Origin: Mycobacterium rhizamassiliense | GTDB lineage: Bacteria > Actinomycetota > Actinomycetes > Mycobacteriales > Mycobacteriaceae | Assembly: GCF_900157375.1 (NCBI RefSeq) | Contig: NZ_LT721901.1 | Location: 4,793,685-4,857,684 of the forward strand | Length of the DNA: 64,000 bases | Direction of reading: 5' to 3' | Shown here: one piece after another, positions 33,919 to 42,326 of the stretch | Layout of the letters: each line of letters starts with the position of its first letter | How positions within the stretch are numbered: position 1 is the stretch's first letter | Program-made: the position numbers and the translations under genes | The notes under the pieces: model-generated | What the model saw: only the letters and a program-made list of their open reading frames with translations | The model's database searches: none | What the model was told of the DNA's origin: nothing

Positions 33919-34629
33919 CTAGCCGGTGCCGAGTCGGCGTGTCGCGTGGGAGTCGCCGGCGTCGGTCAGGCCGCCCCGCTGCGGGCTCTTCAGGATGCCC
34001 GTCGCGATGGCCGTCAGGATCCCGTCGAGCTGCTCCGGACTGTCGACGATCCGGTCGCCATGGGCGAATCGCATCAGCAGGCCGTTGATGAACGTCAGTG
34101 TCACGTTGCTCAGGTCCTCGACGACCGCCGAGTCCAATTCGGCACCGTGCGGCATGAGCTGAACCAGGATTTCGCGGTGCAGCTTGGTGAACGCGTCCGT
34201 GGCTTGCTGCAGGATCGCGGCCATCGCCGGATCGCGGGCCGCTTGCATGGTGAGCTCGTAGCGGGCCTTTGTCCACGACAACTGGGGCTCCGTGCCGGCC
34301 TGAATCACCACCTGCGACAGCAGCGAGGGGCTCGGGTTGTCACCCTGATCGCCCGCGCTGTCCGCGATGGATTGCAGCCTCTCCAAATCCAGCTCGGCCA
34401 GCCGTTCGGCGACGGCGCGCAACAAAGCGGATCGCGTTCGGAAGTAGAACGAGGTGGTGCCGTCCGGGACGGCGGCCTTGCGGTCCACCTTGAGATGGCT
34501 CAGCCCCTTGGCGCCGTCGGCGGCCAACAGCTCGATCGCCGCATCGCACAGATCGCGGCGGCGCTCCGCCGGATTGGGTTTGCGCCTTTTCGTTGACGCG
34601 CGGGCCGACGCCGGTGTGTATCGAGCCAT
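33919..34629 (-). CDS. TetR family regulator of the CYP-SDR-CoA-transferase operon
   Basis: A 236-residue TetR repressor. The DNA-binding domain reads RRRDLCDAAIELLAADGAKGLSHLKVDRKAAVPDGTTSFYFRTRSALLRAV, with a basic N-terminal arm. ATG at 34629 is preferred over GTG at 34635; GAAGG lies upstream. Matching operator-like sites lie on both sides of the gene, before its own start (34691-34708) and before the CYP operon (33853-33870). It therefore probably controls itself, the CYP operon and the divergent lipoprotein-isomerase genes. Confidence 0.87.
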   Translation of the reverse strand: MARYTPASARASTKRRKPNPAERRRDLCDAAIELLAADGAKGLSHLKVDRKAAVPDGTTSFYFRTRSALLRAVAERLAELDLERLQSIADSAGDQGDNPSPSLLSQVVIQAGTEPQLSWTKARYELTMQAARDPAMAAILQQATDAFTKLHREILVQLMPHGAELDSAVVEDLSNVTLTFINGLLMRFAHGDRIVDSPEQLDGILTAIATGILKSPQRGGLTDAGDSHATRRLGTG

Positions 34630-34690
34630 GAACACGGACCTTCGCGGGAAGGATCTAGGGTGAATATTCGCTGACTGGAAGCCTGACCAT

Positions 34691-34708
34691 ACTCTATGTT
34701 CGTAGTGT
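34691..34708. promoter_or_regulatory. Operator-like site, copy 2 (TetR/lipoprotein side)
   Basis: ACTCTATGTTCGTAGTGT matches the site at 33853-33870 at 13 of 18 positions, including ACTCTAT and TCGTAG. It is in the intergenic space between the divergent TetR and lipoprotein genes. Confidence 0.5.
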
Positions 34709-34735
34709 CGTAAAGGCGCTACCGAAAGGAAGCCC

Positions 34736-35367
34736 GTGGCATTGCGTGGGGCGACTGCGATGACCGCCCGGCTGGCCGGCGGGATCCTGCTCGGCGCCGT
34801 GGCGGCCGGTTGCCACGCGGCTCAACACCCCGCCGCCCCCACCACGACGGCGACGTCCGCCGCTGGGCCGTCGACGACCCAGCCCGCGCCGCGGGCGGTG
34901 ACCCTGCAGCCGCTGCCGGTACGGCCGGTGCAGAAGTCGCAACCGACGGCCCCCAACAAATGCCCGCCGACCAACCCGAGCGCCCCCACCCCACCGGCCA
35001 ACGTTCTCGTCACGTGCGACCCCCCACCCCACCGGCCAACGTTCTCGTCACGTGCGACCTCGCCCGCACCACCCTGTACACGCTGGGGCCGGAGAGCATG
35101 CAACTCGGGCTGACGCACGTGGCCCCGCCGAAGCCGCTGACATCGGACTTCTTCGAAGTGAACCTGACCCTGAACCCGGCATCGGCGACCGCGTGGACGG
35201 CATTCACCGGGCAGCACCTGCACGACCACATCGCCTTCATCCGTGACGATCTCGTCCTGGAAGCGCCGATCATCGAACAGGTGGTGGGCTTTGGGCAGAT
35301 CGCGCTCACTACGCAAACGGCTCAGGCCGCCGATCAGCTGGCCCGACTGGCCGGGCGCCCCGCATGA
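34736..35367 (+). pseudogene. SecD-P1-like lipoprotein gene with 38-bp duplication frameshift
   Basis: GTG at 34736 has AAAGGAAG upstream. The product begins with a signal peptide ending in a VAAGC lipobox and a Pro/Thr-rich linker. At 34983-35058 a 38-bp unit is present twice in direct tandem, which shifts the frame. As it stands, the first frame ends at 35113 (125 aa). Removing one copy gives 197 residues whose C-terminal part (SDFFEVNLTLNPASATAWTAF, HDHIAFIRDDLVLEAPIIEQ, TAQAADQLA) resembles the SecD/SecF P1 head subdomain found in secreted proteins. Its stop overlaps the next ATG. Confidence 0.7.
34983..35058. repeat. Perfect 38-bp tandem duplication
   Basis: 34983-35020 and 35021-35058 are identical, each starting CCCCCACCCCACCGG and ending CACGTGCGAC. 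Because 38 is not a multiple of three the duplication breaks the reading frame. Confidence 0.95.
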
Positions 35368-36179
35368 GCGAGCTCGCGATCGGATTCCTCAACGGATTCG
35401 GTCTCCCGCCAGTCGAATTCGTCAACCTGACCGCGGATCTCGGCTGCCGCTACATGTCGATCGTCGTGCAGGGCGCTCCGCTGATCGCGCTGGACTACCG
35501 GCCCTACTCGTTGAAGGACGAGCCGCTGCGCCGGGAGGTGCTGGCAGCCTTGCGGGATCGCGGCGTGCAGATCTCACTCGGGGACGGATTCCTGGTGCTG
35601 CCGGACGCCGAAATGGGCGCATTCAACGCGGATCTCGACGTACTGGCCGAACTCGGCGTGCCACGCATCAACGTCGTCAGCCTCGACCCCGACCTGAGTC
35701 GCACGTTCGATCAATTCGCCGCGCTGACCGAGCTCGCCGCCCAGCGCAATATCGAGACCGATGTCGAACCGGTTCCCGGCCTGACGGTCGGTGACCTGTC
35801 CACCGCGCTGGCCGCCCGGGAACACGTGGGACGCCCGGAGTTCCGGTTGCTGATCGACACCATGCATCTGGTGCGCTCCGGATCCGGCCCCGCCGACCTG
35901 GCCGCCGTCGATCCGGAGCACATCGGCTACGCGCAGCTCAACGACACGACGCTGCGGCCGCGCCTGGACAACTACATGGAAGAGGCCATGTTCGAGCGGA
36001 TGGTTCCCGGCGAGGGCGAACTGCCGCTGCCCGAACTGCTTTCGGTGTTACCCGCCGACGTCGTGATCGAAATCGAAGTGCCCCGGCGCTCGCTGGCGCT
36101 CGACGGCGTGCGCCCGATCGATCGGATGCGTCCCTGCGTCGAAGCGGCACGCGGATTGCTTTCCGAACGAGGGCAATGA
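35364..36179 (+). CDS. Sugar phosphate isomerase/epimerase-type TIM barrel
   Basis: A 271-residue protein of the AP-endonuclease-2-like TIM barrel (xylose-isomerase-like) family. Metal-binding candidates are the Glu in IETDVEPVPG, Asp-His in LLIDTMHLVRS, Asp in YAQLNDTTLRPR and the terminal Glu in VVIEIEVPRRS. It would isomerise or epimerise a keto-sugar or act on a related hydroxy-ketone. The ATG overlaps the stop of the lipoprotein gene (ATGA). Three bases separate its stop from the stop of the convergent Gfo/Idh/MocA gene. Confidence 0.83.
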   Translation: MSELAIGFLNGFGLPPVEFVNLTADLGCRYMSIVVQGAPLIALDYRPYSLKDEPLRREVLAALRDRGVQISLGDGFLVLPDAEMGAFNADLDVLAELGVPRINVVSLDPDLSRTFDQFAALTELAAQRNIETDVEPVPGLTVGDLSTALAAREHVGRPEFRLLIDTMHLVRSGSGPADLAAVDPEHIGYAQLNDTTLRPRLDNYMEEAMFERMVPGEGELPLPELLSVLPADVVIEIEVPRRSLALDGVRPIDRMRPCVEAARGLLSERGQ

Positions 36180-36182
36180 CTT

Positions 36183-37172
36183 TCAGCTCGGCTCGCGCAG
36201 CGGCAGGCCGGCCTTGCGATAGATGTCGTCGATGATCGTCATGTTGACGATCGCGTCCTCCGGGGTGGTCGGGAACGATTGGCCGCGCAGCACCGCCGCC
36301 GCGAAGGCATCGAGCTGGTACGCATAGGACGCGCGGCGCCCAAAACGCTCGACGCGCTTGCCGTTGGCCGATCGGACCGCGAGCCGATGAAACATGTGGG
36401 GCACCGCGGGATTGAGCACGCGCAGTTCGCCCCGGTCGCCGATGACCTTGGCGCTGATGTCCAGGAGGCGCCCCGACCACATCGAGCAGTGCAGCCGGCC
36501 GGTGTGCCCCTCGGCGAAGCGGAACTCGGCCGTCATGGCCCGGTCGACGCGGGGGTCGTGCAGTTTCGCCTGCGCCGCAATGACTTCCGGGGTCGAACCA
36601 CCGTAGGTGCGCAGCATGTGCACGGTGTAGCACCCGGCGTCCATCGTCGCGCCGCCGGCAAGCGAATAGTTGTATCGGATGTCGGAGAACATCGGCAGCG
36701 GAAAGCACAGGGTGGCCTCCACCCGCTGCAGGGTGCCCAGCTCCCCCGACTTGATCAGCTCCTCGATCCGCAGCGTCAGCGGGTGATAGCGATAATGGAA
36801 GGCCTCCATCACCACCAGGCCGGACTTCGCGGCCTCCTCGGCGATCTCGCGGGCCTCGGCGGCGTTGGCGGTGAACGGCTTTTCGCACAGCACGTGCTTG
36901 CCGGCCTCGATGGCGGCCCGGGTCCACTTGCCGTGCAAGCCGTTTGGCAGCGGGTTGTAGATCGCGTCGATGTCCGGATCGGACACCAGCTTGGCGTAGT
37001 CGTCGTGCACCCGGGCGATGTCATGCTTGGCCGCGAAGGCTTGCGCCCGCGACACATCGCGCGCCGCGACGGCGGCCACGACCACCTCAGCGTTGTTTTT
37101 GGCGGGGGCGATCAGCGCCCGCGGTGCGATGCGCGCCGCGCCCAGAATCCCGAATCGCAGGTGTTCAGCCAC
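36183..37172 (-). CDS. Gfo/Idh/MocA family oxidoreductase
   Basis: A 329-residue NAD(P)-dependent dehydrogenase. The Rossmann domain reads RFGILGAARIAPRALIAPA, followed by DAIYNPLPNGLHGKW and the family hallmark HVLCEKPFTAN, where Lys is catalytic. The C-terminal alpha/beta domain contains GGATMDAGCYTVHMLRTYGG, with the Asp-x3-His-like pair altered to D-x3-YT. GTG at 37172 is the start. The substrate is probably a sugar, inositol or dihydrodiol. The convergent isomerase is a plausible partner. Confidence 0.87.
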   Translation of the reverse strand: MAEHLRFGILGAARIAPRALIAPAKNNAEVVVAAVAARDVSRAQAFAAKHDIARVHDDYAKLVSDPDIDAIYNPLPNGLHGKWTRAAIEAGKHVLCEKPFTANAAEAREIAEEAAKSGLVVMEAFHYRYHPLTLRIEELIKSGELGTLQRVEATLCFPLPMFSDIRYNYSLAGGATMDAGCYTVHMLRTYGGSTPEVIAAQAKLHDPRVDRAMTAEFRFAEGHTGRLHCSMWSGRLLDISAKVIGDRGELRVLNPAVPHMFHRLAVRSANGKRVERFGRRASYAYQLDAFAAAVLRGQSFPTTPEDAIVNMTIIDDIYRKAGLPLREPS

Positions 37173-37189
37173 GGGCTGACGCTAGCGGA

Positions 37190-37304
37190 TTACCCGGGTT
37201 CGCGGCGGGCGAATGCCGGCGCGCGTTCGGGCCGAACCCCGACACCGATGAAATAGGCCGGCAAGAACGACAGCCACGGCAATCTTTCGAGCAGACCCTT
37301 ACGC
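37190..37304 (-). pseudogene. 3' remnant of an unidentified gene
   Basis: Directly after the truncated sulfatase, a different frame reads KGLLERLPWLSFLPAYFIGV, then GVRPERAPAF, and ends ARREPG-TAA at 37190. This looks like the C-terminus of another protein joined to the sulfatase by a deletion. I cannot name the ancestor. Confidence 0.35.
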
Positions 37305-37898
37305 GAAGAACGGCCGGTCTTGGCCTTCCGGGTCCTCGGCGCGTTCGCCGAAGTAGCGCAGCAGGGTGTCGGTGTAGTGGTCCGACGAGTAGAAATCCTC
37401 GCCGACCGAGACGAATTGATCGTCCTCGGTGTAAAGCGTTGGTACCGGGGAGAATCCGCCGCCCGGGCCGCCGTAATGGCTGGCGCCGGCCGGCAGCAGC
37501 GCGAACGAGCGCTCGAATCCGCGGGCCCACGGCGACCGCTCGATGGTGGCGCCCAGATGCCACTTGCCCGACATCAGCGTCAGGTAGCCCGCGTCGCGCA
37601 GCAGCTCGGGCAGGGCCACCACCCGGTCGTTCAGGTAACCCTCGTAGCCGGGCGCGCCCTGAAACTCCGGGATCGCGACCTCGAGCATGGTGCCGATGCC
37701 GGCGACGTGGTGATCGGTCCCGGTCAACAGCATCGCCCGGGTGGGTGAGCAGGCCGGCGCCGAATGGAAATCGGTGAGTCGCAGGCCCTGGTGGGCCAGC
37801 CGATCCAGATTCGGCGTATTGATCTCGCCGCCGAAGGAACCGATGTCGGAGAACCCGAGATCGTCCGCGACGATCACCAAGAAGTTAGGCCGCTTCAC
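37299..37898 (-). pseudogene. Truncated arylsulfatase (N-terminal third)
   Basis: A 199-residue fragment of a type I sulfatase, normally 500 residues or more. It has the start NFLVIVADDLGFSDIGSFGGEI with the metal Asp pair. The active-site motif APACSPTRAMLLTG follows, where Cys in C-x-P-x-R becomes formylglycine, and then GKWHLG. It stops abruptly after DRPFFA, exactly where the family continues with the remaining metal and substrate residues. Without these it should be inactive. It is divergent from the nitronate monooxygenase gene, with only 47 bases between the starts. Confidence 0.88.
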
Positions 37899-37945
37899 GG
37901 TGAAGCATCCTGTCAGGTCTGGCCACCGAATGGAACGACCACGAA

Positions 37946-39013
37946 ATGACTAGGCTCGATTGGGGCGACGACACCGCACGAAGGGCGAGGCAGATGCTGG
38001 CACAGTTCGGGATGTCGATTCCTCTGATCGCTGCCCCGATGTCGGGCGGTCCCAGCACTCCGGCGATGGTGTCGGCGGCGACGCAGGCGGGCGGCTTCGG
38101 TCTGCTGGCGGCGGGCTACAAGACCGTGGAGGCGATCGAGGCCGAGATCAAGGCCGTTCGTTCGGAGGGAATTCCGTTCGGCGTCAACGTGTTTACCCCC
38201 AATCCGTTGCCCGTCGACCCGGACAGCTACCGGGCGTACGCCGCGATCATGCAGCGCGAGGCCGACCAGTTCGGCGTGACTTTGCCGCCCGAACCGATCG
38301 AGGACACCGACAGGTTCGACGACAAGATCGCCTTGCTGCTTGCCGATCCGGTGCCGATGGTGTCGTTCACATTCGGCATCCCGCCCCGCAGCGCGATCTC
38401 CTCGCTGCAGCGGGCCGGCAGCGTGACCGTTCAGACGGTCACCACCGCCGAGGAGGCGGCGCAAGCACGTGATGCCGGCGTCGACATGCTCGCCGTGCAG
38501 GCCGCGGTGGCCGGCGGGCACTCGGGCACGCTGTCGCCGCGAACGCCGTTGACGCCCGTCCCGCTCGTCGATCTGGTCGAACAGATCGACGCCACCGTGG
38601 GATTGCCGGTGCTGGCCGCTGGCGGGATCGCCACCCCCGGCGCCGTCGCGGACGTGATGCGGGCGGGCGCCGCTGCGGCCGTCGTCGGCACCGTACTGCT
38701 GCGCGCCGCCGAAAGCGGCGCCTCGGCGACCCACCAGGCGGCGCTGACCGACCCGGCCCGCACCGAAACGGTGCTGACCCACGCCTTCACCGGACGCCCC
38801 GCCCGCGGCCTGCGCAACGCCTTCATCGACGCCCACGAGGCCGAGGCGCCGCTGGGCTACCCGGCCCTGCATTACCTGACCAGCCCGCTGCGCAAGGCCG
38901 CGGCCGCCGCGGGCAAGCCCGAGTACGTGCACCTGTGGGCCGGCACCGGGTATCGCCACGCCACGGCCGAACCGACGGCGGACATCCTGCGGCGGCTAGC
39001 CGCCGACCTGTGA
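37946..39013 (+). CDS. Nitronate monooxygenase family protein
   Basis: A 355-residue FMN-dependent TIM-barrel oxidase of the nitronate monooxygenase (2-nitropropane dioxygenase) family. It shows IPLIAAPMSGGPSTPAMVSAATQAGGFG at the N-terminus, AGVDMLAVQAAVAGGHSG where His is the catalytic base, and PVLAAGGIATPGAVADVMRAGAAAAVVGT for FMN phosphate binding. It oxidises alkyl nitronates such as propionate-3-nitronate to semialdehydes. The last 18 bases overlap the convergent methyltransferase gene. Confidence 0.9.
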   Translation: MTRLDWGDDTARRARQMLAQFGMSIPLIAAPMSGGPSTPAMVSAATQAGGFGLLAAGYKTVEAIEAEIKAVRSEGIPFGVNVFTPNPLPVDPDSYRAYAAIMQREADQFGVTLPPEPIEDTDRFDDKIALLLADPVPMVSFTFGIPPRSAISSLQRAGSVTVQTVTTAEEAAQARDAGVDMLAVQAAVAGGHSGTLSPRTPLTPVPLVDLVEQIDATVGLPVLAAGGIATPGAVADVMRAGAAAAVVGTVLLRAAESGASATHQAALTDPARTETVLTHAFTGRPARGLRNAFIDAHEAEAPLGYPALHYLTSPLRKAAAAAGKPEYVHLWAGTGYRHATAEPTADILRRLAADL

Positions 39014-39829
39014 CGCCGAGTAGGTGAATCGGTTGATGGTGTCGTAGTCGGGCAGCGCGGAGGTCAGCCGGAAGATCAGGCGCACCACGGCGTTGTCGAT
39101 CTCCTGGTATCCGGCCAGCGCGGATGTCCGCTCGACGAACCGCAGCTTGGGATTCCACGATTCCAGCTCGCGCGCATTGCCGATGCCCCACTTGATGATT
39201 CCCTTGGTCAGCAGCTTCGACAGCAGCGGCGCGCGTGGCGAGAGGGTGTCGAAATGCATTTCGCCGGAGTCGAATCGGTCGGTCAGGCGCTGCAGCAACG
39301 CGCGGACCTCGTCCTCGCGCAGGTACATCAGCAGGCCTTCGGCGACGATCAGCGTGGGATGTCCGGTGGGAATCTGATCGAGCCACTGCGGGTCGGTCAC
39401 CGACGAGCCGATCATCCGATAGTGCTCGGTTTCGTCGTACAACCGCCGGCGTAGCGCGATGACGGAGGGTTGATCGACGTCGAACCAGCGCACCGACGGC
39501 GGCACCGCGAGCCGGAACGCGCGGCCGTCCAGGCCGCAGCCGAGGTGCAGGACCACCGCGTCGGGATGCGCGGTGAGGAATTCGGCGCACCATTCGTCGA
39601 GCTGCTTGGCGCGCAACACGACCAGGTACTGATTCGAGGCCGGCAGCGAGTTGCGGTGTATCCGCTTGAAGTCGTAGTCGATGCGGTCCACCGCCGCTCC
39701 GGCCGCGTGGTCACCGAGGATCGGGTGTCGCGAACGACTTTCATGCGCCCGCAGGTACAGCGTGACGAGGTTCGTCCATTCCACCGAGCCCCAGCCGACG
39801 GAACTGAAATCAACCTTGGACGTGGTCAT
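38996..39829 (-). CDS. Leucine-carboxyl-methyltransferase-like SAM methyltransferase
   Basis: A 277-residue methyltransferase of the LCMT/PPM type common in mycobacteria. The SAM site is AVVLHLGCGLDGRAFRL, with RWFDVDQPSVIALRR as motif II and TLIVAEGLLMYLREDEV as a late conserved block. GWGSVEWTNLVTLYLRAHESRS near the N-terminus is also family-typical. ATG at 39829 has AGGAGG upstream. Acceptor unknown, possibly a polyketide, lipid or carboxylate. Confidence 0.88.
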   Translation of the reverse strand: MTTSKVDFSSVGWGSVEWTNLVTLYLRAHESRSRHPILGDHAAGAAVDRIDYDFKRIHRNSLPASNQYLVVLRAKQLDEWCAEFLTAHPDAVVLHLGCGLDGRAFRLAVPPSVRWFDVDQPSVIALRRRLYDETEHYRMIGSSVTDPQWLDQIPTGHPTLIVAEGLLMYLREDEVRALLQRLTDRFDSGEMHFDTLSPRAPLLSKLLTKGIIKWGIGNARELESWNPKLRFVERTSALAGYQEIDNAVVRLIFRLTSALPDYDTINRFTYSASQVGG

Positions 39830-39979
39830 CAGTGCCTCCTCGCCTGCAATTATGCGTGATTTACGCCGGCAAACGGCGCAGGCGCGAAACCGCGCCCATC
39901 CGACTCGGCGTGTGCTCCGAACAACTATCGAACGAAGGTTGTGGTGGAGAACACCGCCAGATCAAGGAGCGATGTCGCG

Positions 39980-40342
39980 ATGAGGAAAGCAACGTTCAGA
40001 ATGGCCGCCGCCGGGGATGGCGCGCCGCCATCGTCCGCAGGGTACTGGTACTACCTGTTGGCCCACGCGATCGGAACGGCGCTCCTGCTCATCACGCTGG
40101 TAGCCGCGGTGTGGCAGTTCATGGACTGGGTGGTGGCGCCGTCGCCCTGCCTGGCAAGCGCCGCACCGGCGCCCGCGTCCTCGTCGGCGGCTCCGCCGGA
40201 TCAGGTCCCGGTGCGGCTTGCGGCCGACTCGCGTGAATGCGATTGCCCGAACAGCGCGCGAGACCTCAAAATGCCTCGGGACTCCGTTGCACCTCGTCCG
40301 GCACAGGATGTTGGTATAAGCGGGAAGCGTTCTGCCAGGTAA
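39980..40342 (+). CDS. Possible small single-pass membrane protein
   Basis: A 120-residue frame with AAGGAGC before the ATG at 39980; an overlapping ATG-TCG-CGA-TGA mini-frame at 39972 ends on the same ATG. It has one clear transmembrane segment (LLAHAIGTALLLITLVAAVW) followed by a Pro/Ala/Ser-rich outer part with Cys residues. The last 77 bases overlap the convergent amidohydrolase gene, which is unusual, and the true protein may have been shorter. No known family. Confidence 0.5.
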   Translation: MRKATFRMAAAGDGAPPSSAGYWYYLLAHAIGTALLLITLVAAVWQFMDWVVAPSPCLASAAPAPASSSAAPPDQVPVRLAADSRECDCPNSARDLKMPRDSVAPRPAQDVGISGKRSAR

Positions 40343-41534
40343 ACTTTCGGATCGCGTCAGGCGGTAGGTCGCCGATTTCCTCGTGGATGGTTTCCTGGGT
40401 GTGCGGCCACGTCGAATCGCAATGCGGATAATCGGCTTCGAGCATGATGTTGTCCATGCCGATTCGTTCGCGCTGCACGAACGACGACTTGTCCTCCACC
40501 GCGCAGAACCAGAAATTACGGGTGAAAACCTCAGCGGGAGTGAGCTTCTCCCCCAACGCTTCCCAGGTGCCGTACATCGCGTGGTAGCTGAGCATGTGGT
40601 CGAGGCGATCCAGCAGCCCTGCCACCCAACCGATTCCGCCCTCGGACAAACAGATCTTGAGGTCGGGGAACCTGCTGGGCAGGCCCGAGTACAACCAGTC
40701 GACAGCGGCCGAAATCGCGTAGGCGAAGAACAGCACGCCCTGGACGTCGGGCGGTGCGTCCGCGGTGGTGGACGGCGACGAACCCGACGATCCGATGTGC
40801 AGGTTGACGACGGTGCCGGTCTCGGCGCACGCGGCCATGATCGGATCCCAGTGCCCGGAATGGATACTCGGCAATCCCAGCATCGCCGGGTTCTCGCTGA
40901 ACGTGACGGCGTGGAATCCGCGTTCGGCGTTCTCGACGATCATCTTCGCGCCCAGCTGGGGGTCCAGCAGCCACGGCAACTGACAGGGAATGATCCGGTC
41001 GGGGTACGAGCCGGCCCAGACGTCGAAATGCCAATCGTTCCATGCACGAACCGAAGCCAGCGCCAGTTCGCGGTCGGGGGTCACCTGCTGCAGGCGCTGG
41101 CCGGCGAACCCGGGCAGAAACGACGGGAAGTTCAGCGACGCGTAGATGCCGTTGAGGTCCATGTCCTTGACCCGCGCATGGATATCCCAAGCGCCCCTGC
41201 GCATTTCGTCGAACCGGACCGGCTCGAAGCCGTATTCGGACACCGGCCGCCCGACGACGGCGTTGAAGCCGACGTTGGGCAACTCCCGATTGTCGTAAAC
41301 CCAGGTCTGACCGCCGCTTTCGGTGTCGACGACGCGCGGCGCCCGGTCGGCGAACTTGCGGGGCAGGCGGCCGGTGAATGTGTCCGGGGGCTCGACGATG
41401 TGGTCGTCGACCGAGATCACGGTGTAGCGCCGCGCCGCCCGGGGCGGGTCGGGCAGGAAGGTGACCGAGCGGTCCTCCCCCGTCTTGGCCGTCGTGAAGC
41501 TCAGATTCGAGGCAAGCTCGTCGATTGATTTCAT
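40266..41534 (-). CDS. Amidohydrolase family protein (PF04909-like TIM barrel)
   Basis: A 422-residue metal-dependent hydrolase/decarboxylase of the amidohydrolase_2 type. It has VISVDDHIVEPPDTFTGRLP at the start, VNLHIGSSGSSPST in the middle, FPDLKICLSEGGIGWVAGLLDRLDHM, and ending with NIMLEADYPHCDSTWPHT where Asp binds metal. It is a distant relative of the protein at 21271. It follows the class II aldolase gene by 15 bases, so ligase, aldolase and this protein form an operon. Decarboxylation or hydrolysis of an aromatic or cyclic acid is a guess from the family. Confidence 0.83.
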   Translation of the reverse strand: MKSIDELASNLSFTTAKTGEDRSVTFLPDPPRAARRYTVISVDDHIVEPPDTFTGRLPRKFADRAPRVVDTESGGQTWVYDNRELPNVGFNAVVGRPVSEYGFEPVRFDEMRRGAWDIHARVKDMDLNGIYASLNFPSFLPGFAGQRLQQVTPDRELALASVRAWNDWHFDVWAGSYPDRIIPCQLPWLLDPQLGAKMIVENAERGFHAVTFSENPAMLGLPSIHSGHWDPIMAACAETGTVVNLHIGSSGSSPSTTADAPPDVQGVLFFAYAISAAVDWLYSGLPSRFPDLKICLSEGGIGWVAGLLDRLDHMLSYHAMYGTWEALGEKLTPAEVFTRNFWFCAVEDKSSFVQRERIGMDNIMLEADYPHCDSTWPHTQETIHEEIGDLPPDAIRKFTWQNASRLYQHPVPDEVQRSPEAF

Positions 41535-41549
41535 CTGTCGGCAATCCGC

Positions 41550-42326
41550 TCAGTTCAGCACGTCGGAGTCGGCTTTGATCGTCATCCGTGCGGCGCCGGC
41601 CCAGTACACGTCGGCCGCGCGCTCGATCAGGGAGCGCTGCATGCCCGCCATGTCCGACCAGTTCATCGCAACCGGCTCCCGACCGGTCACCAGCACGTCG
41701 TAGGCCAGCTTGCACACCCGCTCGATCGACGCGGCCCGGTAGACCGCCTCGGGCAGGTTGCGGCCGGTGGCGATGACGCCGTGGTTGGCCAGGATCGTCA
41801 GGTTGGCGCGCCCGATGTGGGCCGCGAGTTCGGCGGCGCGCGCCGGGCTGTCGACTTCGCCGTCGTAGGTGTCCATCAGGCACAGGTCGTCAAGGAACAG
41901 CGCGCCCGTCTGGTGCACCAGCTCGGGCAGCCGGCCCAGCGCGGCAAGCACGCAGACGTAATAGGGATGGTTGTGGATGACCACTCGGGCATCCGCGCGG
42001 ACGCGGTGCAGCTCGGTGTGGATGTGGATCGCCGGGGTGACGTCCCAGCGGCCGCGGACCACCCGCGCGTCGCTGTCCACCACGCAGATATCAGAGGCAG
42101 TCAGTTCCTGCCACCACAGGCCCCACGGGTTGATGAACATGTCGGTCTGCCCGTCCAGCTGCCAGGTGATGTGGCCGGCCATGTTCTCCGCGAAGCCGAT
42201 GCCCGCCAGGTGGCGGAAGGCCACGGCGAGCGCCTGCTCGTTGGACAGCTCGACCCCGATCGGGGGCACCACCGACGGCGCCCACACCTCGAGCCCGCCT
42301 CGTCGCGCGTCAGGAGCGTTCATCAT
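41550..42326 (-). CDS. Class II aldolase/adducin family protein
   Basis: A 258-residue metal-dependent aldolase or dehydratase. It shows LAVAFRHLAGIGFAENMAGHITWQL near the N-terminus, the metal-binding VVIHNHPYYVCVLAALG (HNH...), and LTILANHGVIATGRNLPEAVYRA with another metal His. The family also includes adducin-like and decarboxylating enzymes, so the reaction is open. Two ATG codons at 42326/42323 lie within the 3' end of the ligase gene (17-base overlap), showing coupled translation. Confidence 0.87.
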   Translation of the reverse strand: MMNAPDARRGGLEVWAPSVVPPIGVELSNEQALAVAFRHLAGIGFAENMAGHITWQLDGQTDMFINPWGLWWQELTASDICVVDSDARVVRGRWDVTPAIHIHTELHRVRADARVVIHNHPYYVCVLAALGRLPELVHQTGALFLDDLCLMDTYDGEVDSPARAAELAAHIGRANLTILANHGVIATGRNLPEAVYRAASIERVCKLAYDVLVTGREPVAMNWSDMAGMQRSLIERAADVYWAGAARMTIKADSDVLN

